Below are positions 28,414-39,800 of a stretch of DNA of 64,000 bases, in pieces (the first letter of the stretch is position 1; every line of letters begins with the position of its first letter). The stretch is from Saccharopolyspora phatthalungensis (GTDB lineage: Bacteria; Actinomycetota; Actinomycetes; Mycobacteriales; Pseudonocardiaceae): positions 1,922,001-1,986,000 of the forward strand of contig NZ_JACHIW010000002.1 in the NCBI RefSeq assembly GCF_014203395.1, given 5' to 3'. A program made the position numbers and the translations under genes. The notes beneath the pieces were generated by a model. That model saw nothing but the letters and a program-made list of their open reading frames with translations. It did not search any database and was not told where the DNA came from.

Positions 28414-30735
28414 CTAATGCGACCTTGATTGCCGCTCGGTGGCCCAGGCGGCGATCTGAGCACGGGACGTGAATCCGAGCTTGAGCAGGATGTTTTGCAC
28501 GTGGGCCTCGGCGGTACGCTGGGACAGCACTAGAGTGTTGGCGATCTGCTTGTTGCTCATTCCTTGCACGACGAGGTCCGCGATCTCCAGCTCGCGCCGA
28601 CTGAGCTCGGTTTCGCGTTCCGGCGCTACCGGGGTACTTGCGCCGACCGGCTCACCGAGGGCATAACCGACGGCGTTCTGAAGTCGAACGCTTGCGCCTT
28701 GTGCGAAGAACTTGCCGTATTTTTGTTCGCCCAGCGCCCGCCGTACCGCCCTTTCACAGTGATGGTGGTATTCGTCGAAGAAGGCCAACAACGGCGTACC
28801 TCCCTCGCGGAGGAACGTGTTCGAGACACCGAACAGACGAGCGGCTTGCTCATTTTCCCCCTGGCTCATCGCGATCCAGGCCAGCACCTCGACGCACTGG
28901 CCGACGGTGTGGTGATCGTTGAACTTCCGCTGGAGTTCCAGACTCTCATGGATGAGTTCCGCGGCGTGCTGCAACTCCCCCGCTCGCCAAGCCTCCACGC
29001 CAAGCCCCCAAAGCGCGTAGGATCGGCGCCACTTCTCCCCTTGCGACTGGGAACGCCCGAGAAGTTCTTCGTAGTAGGCCGCCGCACTCGTCGAGTCGCC
29101 GAGCAGCGAGTAGCACATGCCCACCCCGAAGAGCACCGCGAGGAGCGAACGCAACTCCTCCTTCTCGCGGAGTTGATCGAGCGCCGATTCATAGGTCGCG
29201 ATAGCACGCGGGAAATCCCGCCGCAACGCCGCTGCCAGACCTTCTGGCCCCTTCAACAGCAGCCGCCCGGTCTCGTCGCCAAGAACGCGGGACAGGCGCC
29301 GCCCTTCTTCGAGCAGCGCGTCGGCAGCCGAAAGGTCGCCCTGGAGAAGGGCCAGGTGGCTTGCCGTGATCACGAGGCGCAGCCGGGGTGCGCTTGCGGC
29401 ACTATCACGTTCCAGGATGCGGTCGCACCAGCGCCGTCCTTCGCTGATGAGCCCGCCGGTTCGCCAGTAGTCGAGCAAGGAATCAACAATGCGCATTGCC
29501 ACGGAGATGTCACCGGACTCGGCGAGACAGTGTTCGAGCGCGGTACGGGTATTGGCGTGCTCGGTTTTCATGCGAGAAAACCAGGACACTTGATCGGGCC
29601 CGAACCAACCGTGCGCGAACTGTTCGACCAAGTCCGAATACCGATCCCGATGCCGACCTCGCACGAGTGCGACTTGAGCCGAACGGTTCAGCGCATCGAG
29701 TCCGTACTGCCGAATCGTTTCCAGCAGCCGGTAACGTACCCGGCCGCCGTGCTCGGTTCTGATGAGAATCGACTTGTCCACCAGGCCGGTGACCGCGTCG
29801 AGCACGTGTGCGGTGGTCAGCTCTCCCCCGGCACAGACAATTTCCGCACCTTCGAGATCGAAGTCCTCGGCAAAGACCGACGACCGCGCCCAGAGTGCTC
29901 TTTCCTCGTCGGAGCATAGGTCGAAGCTCCAGTCGATCAGCGCGCGTAAGGTCTGATGGCGGGGAAACGAGGCCCGGTTTCCCGAAGTCAGGAAGCCGAA
30001 TCGGTCGTCGAGTCGCCGGAGGATGTCGTCGGGGGCCAGAATACGCAGACTCACGGCCGCCAACTCGATTGCCAAGGGAATCCCGTCCAGCCTCCGGCAA
30101 ATACGAGCCACCACGGGACCGGTTCGCTCGTCAAGGTCGAATTCGGGCACGACCGCCGTTGCCCGGTCCACGAACAAGGACACCGCTTCGAATTCCGTCA
30201 ACCGCTGAGCGGGGATCTCCGCGTCAGCCTCCGGAACTGCGAGGGCGGCCAGCGGCCAGACGCGCTCCCCGGCTATTCCCAGCGCTTGCCTGCTCGTCGC
30301 GAGAACCCGCAAATTCGGGCAGTCCCTCAGCAAGGTCGCGACCATGACGGCACAGCTCTGCAGTACGTGCTCGCAGTTGTCGATCACCAACAACAGCTGC
30401 TGATCCCCCAGGCGGTCGGCCACCGTCTCCGGAGTCCAGCGCGTCGATTGATCATAAATACCCAGGGCCGTTACCACCGCCTGCGGTACCAAGCCCTCGT
30501 CTTCCAAGCCGGCCAACTCGACCAACCGGACACCGTCCTGGAATGCACGCCGCAAGTCCCAGGCGACACGCAAAGCCAATCTTGTCTTACCCACCCCACC
30601 AACACCCGTCAGATTCACCAGGCGCGAGGACGACAAAGCGCGCCGGAGCTCGCGCAGCTCCCTTCGGCGCCCGACGAAGCTCGTAACATCGGTCGGCCAC
30701 TGATTCGGAAGCCGCGGCACGGACGGTGCGGTCAT
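28414..30735 (-). CDS. LuxR-family transcriptional regulator with NB-ARC ATPase and TPR region
   Basis: 773 aa from ATG 30735 (MTAPSVPRLPNQWPTDVTSFVGRR). Order: an NB-ARC/AAA-like ATPase with P-loop LTGVGGVGKTRLALRV, Walker B LLLVIDNCEHV, sensor LRVLATSRQALGIAGE and the RRLDGIPLAIELAA motif; a winged-helix region; a TPR-like helical region of ~350 residues; and a C-terminal LuxR HTH (LSRRELEIADLVVQGMSNKQIANTLVLSQRTAEAHVQNIL). This is a signal-dependent activator of the large LAL/STAND type. It is intact, unlike its relative at 26921. Being between the giant toxin gene and the small secreted protein on the same strand, it could regulate either. The ligand is unknown. Confidence 0.92.
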   Translation of the reverse strand: MTAPSVPRLPNQWPTDVTSFVGRRRELRELRRALSSSRLVNLTGVGGVGKTRLALRVAWDLRRAFQDGVRLVELAGLEDEGLVPQAVVTALGIYDQSTRWTPETVADRLGDQQLLLVIDNCEHVLQSCAVMVATLLRDCPNLRVLATSRQALGIAGERVWPLAALAVPEADAEIPAQRLTEFEAVSLFVDRATAVVPEFDLDERTGPVVARICRRLDGIPLAIELAAVSLRILAPDDILRRLDDRFGFLTSGNRASFPRHQTLRALIDWSFDLCSDEERALWARSSVFAEDFDLEGAEIVCAGGELTTAHVLDAVTGLVDKSILIRTEHGGRVRYRLLETIRQYGLDALNRSAQVALVRGRHRDRYSDLVEQFAHGWFGPDQVSWFSRMKTEHANTRTALEHCLAESGDISVAMRIVDSLLDYWRTGGLISEGRRWCDRILERDSAASAPRLRLVITASHLALLQGDLSAADALLEEGRRLSRVLGDETGRLLLKGPEGLAAALRRDFPRAIATYESALDQLREKEELRSLLAVLFGVGMCYSLLGDSTSAAAYYEELLGRSQSQGEKWRRSYALWGLGVEAWRAGELQHAAELIHESLELQRKFNDHHTVGQCVEVLAWIAMSQGENEQAARLFGVSNTFLREGGTPLLAFFDEYHHHCERAVRRALGEQKYGKFFAQGASVRLQNAVGYALGEPVGASTPVAPERETELSRRELEIADLVVQGMSNKQIANTLVLSQRTAEAHVQNILLKLGFTSRAQIAAWATERQSRSH

Positions 30736-30889
30736 GGCAAAACAGGGTAGCGCCCCAGCATGCGGACAGCCCGATAACCGAACTGTGGATCTCCGCGAGC
30801 GGCCAATGCCCGCCGACAACTACGCGTGCGGCTTTGATCAATACCCGCTGCTTGATCGCAGGACCAGGCAGTAGACTCGTCGCCAAACC

Positions 30890-33800
30890 TCACTCCGGGG
30901 AATCATCCGGACGTCCGCGATAATACGGATTGCGATGGAATCCTTCCAGGGAAACTCCCCGCAGCGCATTCGGATTCCGCTCATATCGCCAATACCCGAT
31001 GATATCTTCGCCCGGAATGTGACTATAAAGGACTTCACGCTCCCAAGGGGTCCAGTACGCCCGATTCTGCGCTTTCAGCGTTTCGGCCACATTGATCCCG
31101 GTGACCGAAGGGTCTATCGCATAACGGAAGAGCCGATTATCATGATGGTATTTTGGATCCTCCGTGGTGGAAACATACTGGTCTTGGACCGCCGTTCGGG
31201 TGTGGTCGTCAATAGAATTTCGCCGGCTAGTGGGCGCGACAAAGCCATTCCGCAGGACGTCGTCGGGTTCGCGGGCCGAAGCCCGGTACACGCGTCGAGG
31301 CGATGTCTCCACAATGCTGGCCTTGTCGCTGTCCACGACGCGATCCCAGTCGATCCCCGACGGCTTGCCGGACGACCCCGCGCTGCCGGACCGGGTACCG
31401 CCGCCCGCCCAACTGATCAACGGCTCCGGGTCCGCTTGTTCCGCGTAGCGCGGCGGAGCCGAGCCGGTCAGCGCCGCCCGCAGCTCCGGACCATGCGAGC
31501 GCAACTCCCGCCCGTCGGGTCCCAGCAGCGACCACCGACCGGTTCCCCTGCCCTCGACGAACATCGGCAGCAGCTGCCCATCGACGGTCATCACCGTGTC
31601 GGTCGCGTGCACGGCACCATCGTTGGTTTGCCACACATCGCTGGCATCCGTCGTCCAGAGATGTGCCCGCAAGCTCGTCGCGAACCGCTGCGCGAATGAC
31701 GCCTCGCCCGACTCCGGTCGCCGTCCGGCTCCGCATCCGAACAACACCACCGGCAACCCGGCGACAAAACGCCTGTCCCGCCACACCCGCTCGGCCGATT
31801 CCTGCGGTCCCAGCTCTCCGTCCGGCCACCGCGCACGCCCATGCGGTGTCACGTGCACACCCACCACCTGCACGTCCGGCAAGTCCGAAGCCAACGCCAC
31901 CGCCTCAACCGCCACCGCATCCTCGCCGGGGCCAAAGAACATCATCGGCTCCGGACGCACCGAACGCGCCACCTCCGCCGGCGGCTGCACCGGCAGCGCC
32001 TGACTCTCGCCCGCCCGGAACAACATCCACTGTGGACCATTTCCGTCATCCGTCCGCGCCAGCACATCCGCGCCCGATAGCCGCGCCTCGGCAACCGATT
32101 CGCCGTGCACAACCACGCGGTCACTGCCCAGTACCACCAGCCGGCCGTGGTCCGGGGAATTCGCCGCGAAGCCCGGCGATCTGGTCCACTTCGGATAGAT
32201 AAACGACTCCCCCGACCCTCGCACCGCGAGCACAACCGGTAAGGACGGAATGCTGGCCACCATCGCCGCGGCATCCGCCCACGCACCCGTCTCCGACGTC
32301 CCGTCGCCGTACAGCCGGAAAGCGACCCGATGCGCCATCCGCTCCCACAAATTCTGCATGGCCATCGCCGAGGATGTGTCGCCCTGCCTCGGGCGTTGCC
32401 ACACGCTGTCCAGGATTGTCCTGGCTGTTGCTTGCAGGTCCGCCAGCCAATCTGCCGGCAGGGCGCTCAGTGCCCGCTCGGCTTCCTCGAAGTCCGCGCG
32501 CCACCGCTGATATATGGTCGCGATCTCGGTTTCCGTGACCTCGGCGGGCCGGGCGGCACCGGACACGGCTGCCGCACGCTGCCTGTCGACTGCCGCGATC
32601 ACGGCCGCGACCTCCCCCGCGCCGTCGTAACTCAGCGGCGATTCCCGCTCATAGCGCGGCACGAACTCCCGGGGCGCCTCCACGTCACGGACATCCCCGG
32701 CGCGGCGCCAATGCAACTCAGGTGTCACGCTTCGCAGCCGGTCCAAGACCTCATCGGTATCGACAGCCTCCTCGTAGTAGCCGTCGTAGACGTACACGGG
32801 CCGCGGCGGCCCACCAACTCGGCGCAAGCCTTCGGCAAGTGCTCTGGCGTACCAGTCCGCAAGCGGCGCATCCTCCGAAATAGCCACGAGCACGACCGTT
32901 CGCCCGAGCTGCCCGGCATCCACAAGTTCGAATTCCAGGCAGCGCTGGATGAATGCGCCCAGCTCAACAGGATCCGGGGAGACGGTCTCGTTTTGCGCAT
33001 TGCGCACGACTATTCCTTCGTCCTGCACTCGCACCAGAACGAACAGCGGGTCCGGATCGAACTCGGCCACCGCGCGCCGCAACATGGGCCCGTGCCCGTC
33101 GTAGTTCAACGAACCCCATCTTTCCCAGGCTTCCTCGTCTTCGGGCCGCACCGGGAAACACGCGCCGTTTGATGGCGACTCCCAGTCAACGCCAACCCAC
33201 AAGGTTTGGGTAATCAGTTCCTCCTGCGGAGAAGGAGGTTGCATTCGGTCGGGCGTCAACAGTCGCAGGCCGGACGTCACGATAAGCACGCCGTCCGGCA
33301 TGGCGAGCCGGTCGGCCCGAACGTTGTCGTCCGCGATGTAGACGGGCCGGTCCGCATCGGGGGTGCCCAGCAGGTGCGAGGTGAAGGGGGTGAGGTCCGT
33401 CATCGCATCGGCATCGTGCGGCTGTCCTACCGGGACGATCATGACGGGCCGCCGCCAGTCCCCCCGCGTTGCCTCCAGGTATTTCAGGTCCCGCGCCAGT
33501 ATGGACGCCAACCGTTCCGGAAGCACCTTCCTATTCCCGCCTGGGGTGATGAAGTATTCGCCCACCCTGCTCGTCAGGATGACGATCGGCTGTTGGCGGC
33601 CGCGATACCCCAACTCCGACACCAGCCGGGAAACCCCGAATGAACGGATCTGGTCGGCAACGTCCGCGTGGGCACTGCCCAAAAGGGAGATGAGCCACGG
33701 CCGCTGCGCACCGACCGCACCGGCCGGATGCGCGGGCAGCGCTGACTGCGCCGACGGCGCCTCAACCAGGGCATAGGACCGCCACCCGGTCGGGAGAACG

Positions 33801-36800
33801 TCGAAGTTACCCATCGACAGGAAAACGGGCCGCCGGATCCCGTCGCTGCGCAATCCCTCCGCCAACGACCGCGCGTCCTGCTCAGTCAGGCCAGCGGGCC
33901 ACTTGGCGAACACCACCACGACAGGGCGGGCCGGATCATCGGCGACCGATCGCCGGAAGTCCGCGTTACCGACCACGCTCATGCCGAATTCCGAAGGCCC
34001 GAGAACCCTCGTCTTGCGATTCGATGGATCAAGCACGTGGAAGCGTCCGTGCACCGGCGATGCCACCACGACGACCGGGTTTCGGTGGCCGGTTTCCGAA
34101 ATGATCCAGTTCGCGTCCATGGTGACCGGTTGCACCGGTCCCGGTTGGGACGGATACACCAGCACTGGCCCGCCTTCCGCTGGTCGGCTCGCCTCAGTCG
34201 CGGGCAGCCAGTTCCGCGGCGGCACGAACCGCGGCGGATCGGTGTCGAAACCGAGAACGGCCACGCCGTTCGCATCGCGCCCCAACCTGAAGTCCCGGTC
34301 CGAGACGAGAACCGCACGATCCGGGTCGTTGCTGCGCGCCCCGCGGGCGAACTCACGTGCGGCGTGCTCACTGAGCCCGGTCTCGGCTCCCACGGTCGCT
34401 AGCAGGACAGGAGTGTCTGGTTTCGCGGCGATCGACGTCTGATATGACACGCTGCTCGCTACCTGGCGACCGAATTCGAAGGCGGACAGGGTGCCCGAGG
34501 GAGTAACGAACTCGTCGCCCCACAACCGCGCGAGCACAATGATCGACGAACGCAGCCCGACCCGTTGCGCAGCGCTCACCCGGAAACCACTCGACGACCA
34601 CTGGCTCCACCAGTCCACATCCGCCGAGGTTCCACCCGCCGCCAGCAAGAGATGCGACGGGGCGGCGAAACGCAGCTCCTGCACCGACAGTTCGGCGGCG
34701 CGCGGACGTCCTCCGCCGAGACTGATGTCCTGCACGGCAAACCGGGTAATTCCGCCCGTATCCGATTCGACAGCGGTAGCAATGTAAACCGGCCCGTCGT
34801 GGCCGTATCGCCGTACCCCCCTCGCGAGTTCCCGGCGCACGCTCTCTACCAGGGCCAACCCGTCGTCCGACCGCACAGCAAGCACGACGACGGCCTTGCC
34901 AGGGTCCAATTCCGCTACCTCACGTAAGGAAGATGCCACTTCCAGACCGAACTCTCCGGCACTCATATGTCTGGTTTGCCGGATTCTTGGGTCAATGCAG
35001 GGGAATGTCTCACCGTTCTGACACCACGCCAGCGCGAGGATCGGTGAATCATCACCCACCTCTGCCAGCAGCCAGTCCAGTTGCGCGGCGGGTCCCGATT
35101 CCGCCCACCGCCTCCAATCGGCCTCCTCGTGGCTGTTTCGCGGATACGCGACCGCGTTGATGACGCTTGAACCCACCGGTATCGTCAGCCGCAGTCGCGG
35201 CGACCACGGGATCACGCGGCGGAAGGACTGATTCCGGATCGGATCGTTCACGTGATTGGAGCGGGAGCCGTACCGCAGGACGGGCATGCTCGCGTGAATG
35301 GGCCCGTGATGGCCCGCGTCGCGGAAGCTCGCGGCCAGCTCCTGCCGGGAAGGCTCCGTCATCGCGTGCCCGCGCCGCCCGAAGTATGTGTAGACAACGA
35401 TGGCGCGGTTATCGTCGTGACCGGCGATCCCGTAAGTTCGCGCGTCCTCGACCACCCGGCGAGCGAATTCGCGTGGGGTCAACTCCTGCCTTTCCCACGT
35501 GTCCCCGCTGGCGATGACGAACCGGCCCCCCGGGGTGATCCACGCCAGCACGAAGGTCGGCGAATCATCGGCGACAGCATGCCGCACCGTTGCCATCCGC
35601 AGATTCGAGTCGGACAGCCGCTGGAACTGCTCCGCGTTCTCGGGGTGCTGGGGATAGGCGAGCGTGTTCTCCCGGGCGGAATCCAGCCGCAGCGCCAGCA
35701 CGTTCGCTCGCCTGCCGGAGGCCAGCACAAGCCCGCCATCCCGCGGCTGGCCAGTCCGTGATTCCACGGCTACCAGCCCGAACCCGGAAGGATCGTGCGA
35801 GATGTAGCCGTCGGCCAGCAGGACCTGTCGGGCACCGTCCCCGCCCTCGCTGAGTCCCTCGGCGAATCGCCGCGTGAGAGCGTCGCGGCTCAGGTGCACC
35901 CCCAGCCCGGCATTGCCGCCCAGGACAACCAAGACGACCGGGCCGTCCTGGTTCGCGGCGCAGATCTGTCGGTACTGCTCGGTGATGGCCACGTGCTGCC
36001 CGAGCTCCCGCGGTGTCTCATGCTGCAGGGTCGTACCCCGAACCGCATCACCGATCAGGAAGAACTTCTCCGCACCGCCCGGAGTCCGCCGTCTGGCCTG
36101 GACCACGACGACGATCGGCTCCCGGTCGTCGTCGACGCCCATCTCACGGCGCACCCGATCGAGCTCGACCCGGCTGCCGTGGAAACCTTGCCACCACCGC
36201 GATGACGCCTCGTCTACCGAGTACACCACGGTGTTCTCGGTTCCTCCGCCCAGCCGCACCGTCACGGCGCGCGCTGCCCCGCGCCGCCACTGCACTCGCA
36301 ACGCTGCCAAAGTCGCCCGCCGTTGCTCACGCCCCTGCTCCACGCGCCGGAGAACATCGGCCAGGTAGCGCACCTCGTGGAGGCGAACGTCCTTGGTGCT
36401 GCCGGTCAGCTCCTCGACGAGGCGGTGCACGTCCGCGGCGGTCACCGTCGGCCCCTGCATCCGGCCGGCATCCCGAATCCAGTCCGCCACAAGCCGAACA
36501 TCCCGCGCGTCGGTGATGGAAGACCGCCCGCCGAGCTCCGCGGCCAGCTCAAGAACATGGAAAAGACCGCCCCACAACTGCTTCCAGCTGCGCGTGCCCG
36601 GCTCATCCACGCCCTCGGTGTGGCGCAGTTCCACCGCTGTGGCCAGGCTCCGCACGTCCTCCGGCGCAGTGGTGAACCCCCACCTGCTCAACAGCTCGTC
36701 GACCGATTCGCGCTCCCCCTGCCCGGGCCAGCGCACGACAGCCTCTATCCGCGCACCATCCGGATACCGCGACGGAACCGCATGGCCTGCCGCCGCCCGC

Positions 36801-39800
36801 AATTCCGGGCCCGAGGAACCCAGCAGCTCACCCTCCGACCCCAACAACGACCAACGACCGGTGCCCACACCATCCACGAACCTCGGCAACAACCTGCCAT
36901 CCGAGGCCACCGACACCTCGGTGGCATGCACACCGCCGTCCACCGTCTGAACCACATCGGTATCGGCCACCCAAGCCGAACCGCGCAACGCACGAGCAAA
37001 CCGCTCAGCGAACGACAACGCACCCGGACCCGGACGCCGATACGCACCACACCCCAGCAACGCGACCTTCAACCCCGGCACAAACCGCCGATCCCGCCGC
37101 ACCTCCGCCACGAAATCCTCCGGCCCGACCCGCCGCCCATCCGCCAGCACCGCACTCCCCCGCGCCGTCACATGCACACCCACAACCTGGATATCCGGCA
37201 AAACAGGCGCCAACCGCGCCGCACGATCCATCAACCAGCCGGAATCACCAGGCCCCGCGAACAACAACGGCTCCGGCCTCGGCCGACTGGCCATCTCGGC
37301 GGGCGGATCGACCAGCCGAGGCCGACTCCCATCCGCCCCGTACAGCAACCACGCCGGTCCTCGACCAGGGTCAACCCGCGCCAACACATCCGCGCCGACG
37401 CCCTGCACCTCGGCCAGCGCAGCACCGGAAACAACCATCTCGCCATAGCCGAGCACCAGCAGCGGCCGAGTGCCCTGCGGGACGGCGGCGGCATGATCCG
37501 GCGACCGGGTCCACCCGGCGTACTCGGCACGTTCCCTCGCCCCCTGCACCCGCAGGCTCACCGGCAAGCCGGGCTCGCCCCGAAGATCCGTGGCAGAACC
37601 CGGCTCATAGTGGGTGATCTCCGATAGTCCTCGCGCCCGGTCGCCGTGGGGCGGTCCGCCGGTATCGCCAAACCGCCGCGTAGTGCCGGGACCGAGCGTG
37701 AGCCCATTCTCGCGGCCGAGGTTGACCCGATCAGCGCCCCTTGACACCCGCCTCGGCGAACCCTCCCCCCGAACGCCCGACCAGGCCGCCACCGTCTCCG
37801 CCCCCACCGACGCCGACTCCACCGCTGCGCCCTCGGGCACCACCGCCTCCGCCGAAACCGGAACACCTGCGGCCGAACGCACACCTAGACCCTCGACAGC
37901 CCGGCGCGGCGCCGGGATCCGTCCCGGCCCGCCCACCGGCCGAGGACGGGACCCGTCCGCGCCGAACCGCATCCACCGCGGACCACGCCGACCGTGACCT
38001 GGGGTCAAGGCAACAACATCACGCCCCAGACTCCGCGCCACCTCCGCGACCTGATTCGGCGGCAGCACCACACCAGTCCCCGAACGTTCCTCCGACGCCA
38101 CCACCACCGGCCCCCCAGCCGATTCCCCCACCCGGCTCCGCAGGAACTCCGCGACTACACCACCGGAATCCACCTCCGCGGGAACCTGCACCCGCACCGC
38201 ATCCGAGGGCCACCCCAACGAGGCCAATACCCCCGCCACCTCATCGTCCGGCCGAAGCGAATCCTCTTGCCCGGCCGTCACATCAACACCCGAAGACGCA
38301 GCGTGGTCGCGCGACGGTTCCTGCTCCACAACCGGTTGACCAGCCGAATCCGCCTGGCCATTCGGTACCTCGCCGCTCACAGCCGGACCGCTCATCGACA
38401 CGACGGGATCCGCAGCCACACCCGATGCCTCAGGAGCGGCTGTCGACGGCTCGTCCGGCGACGAATCAGGCATCCGTGCCGCAGGCTGTACTGGCTGCTG
38501 GCCTGCGGTTTCACCGGGAAGCGGGTCGTGGTCGCTCGGCTGAACCCGCGACAGCTCCTGCCCCCCAAGCGGGGAACTGCCCGGGTCCACATGGAGGGTT
38601 TCCGAGGGATGGCTGGTCGTCGACGGCGCGGGGTCCGGCAATGAGCCGGAAGCATGAGGTGTGCCAGCAGCCGAGACCCGCGCATCTGCTCCCGGCCAAC
38701 TTGCTTGCGAAGCATCCAGGAACGCACCGGCATCGTCCACTCCGGACAAATCAATGGTGCCGCGATTGTCTCCAGAGATTTCGCCGAACAACGGTGGCGT
38801 AACCCGACTGGTCTGCCCCACCGCATCCCCTGCTGAGTACGCCGGTGGCGGCGTACCCGGCAAGACTCGGCCAACCGCGCCGCCCGGCGAATACGCCGGT
38901 GGCAACGAATCCGGTCGGGCCTGCTCGACATCCACCGCCGGAGCCGAATACGCCGGTGGCAGCGAATCGGGCCGAGCCTGCTCGACATCCGGCGTTGCGG
39001 ACGAGTATGGCGGTGGCGGTGCACCGGGCGCGCCTTTATCCGGCAGTTCCGGCATGTCCGTGGCGACCGTCCCGGGCTGCGGTGCTGGCGTGAAGTCCTC
39101 GGGTCGCTCCGTGATCGAGGTCTCGTCGTCCTCGGCCCCCCGGACTGCGCCGTGCACCGTTGCATCAGCGGCCGTGAACTCGCCCCCGACTTGCCGGTCG
39201 CCAGTCACGTCCCGACCATGCGGCGGCTCGCCAGAATTCGGTAGGGCGGCCCCCGGCGCCGGATGATCGGCAGGAGTCGCGCTGGAGGGACCCGACACGC
39301 CTGCAACGTCTCTGCCGATGCTCTCCGAACCATCCGGTACCCCGCCCGAGGAAGCCTGGCCGCCAGAGTCGGACGATTCACCGCTGCGGCCGGGGATCTC
39401 AGCCCCGACGCGCGCCGCACTCGGAATTCCCGGGCCATCACCGGCCGAAGCACTAGCCCGGCCACCGTCGAAACTCCGGGCCAAGGACTTACCATCGGCC
39501 GGAGCAATACCCGGACGCGACGAACCCGGAACACCAGCCGACGGCGGGCCCCCAGCACCCACCGACCCACCCTTGCCGCCAGCCGCCCCACTTTCGCCAC
39601 CTGGCATCGCAGCCTTGTCTTCGGCCGTCCCGGTCTTACTTTCGGCCGTCCCGGTCTTGCTTTCGGCCGCCTCGGTCTCCCCTCCCGCTACCCAGGCCGC
39701 GCCTTTCCGCAAACCAACGAAACCTGGATCGGAGTTGACCGCCGAACCCGCACCGGAGAACGAGGAGTCCACATCAGACATTTCACCGGTACCCAACAAA

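Noticed and set aside
30587..30886. 99-aa minus-strand ORF just after the giant gene, tested as an immunity gene
   Set aside because: Most of it overlaps the LuxR regulator's N-terminus in another frame; no RBS or coherent composition.
36323..37627. 434-aa plus-strand ORF within the giant gene
   Set aside because: Arg/Pro/His-rich antisense product with no domain; the minus-strand frame continues uninterrupted.
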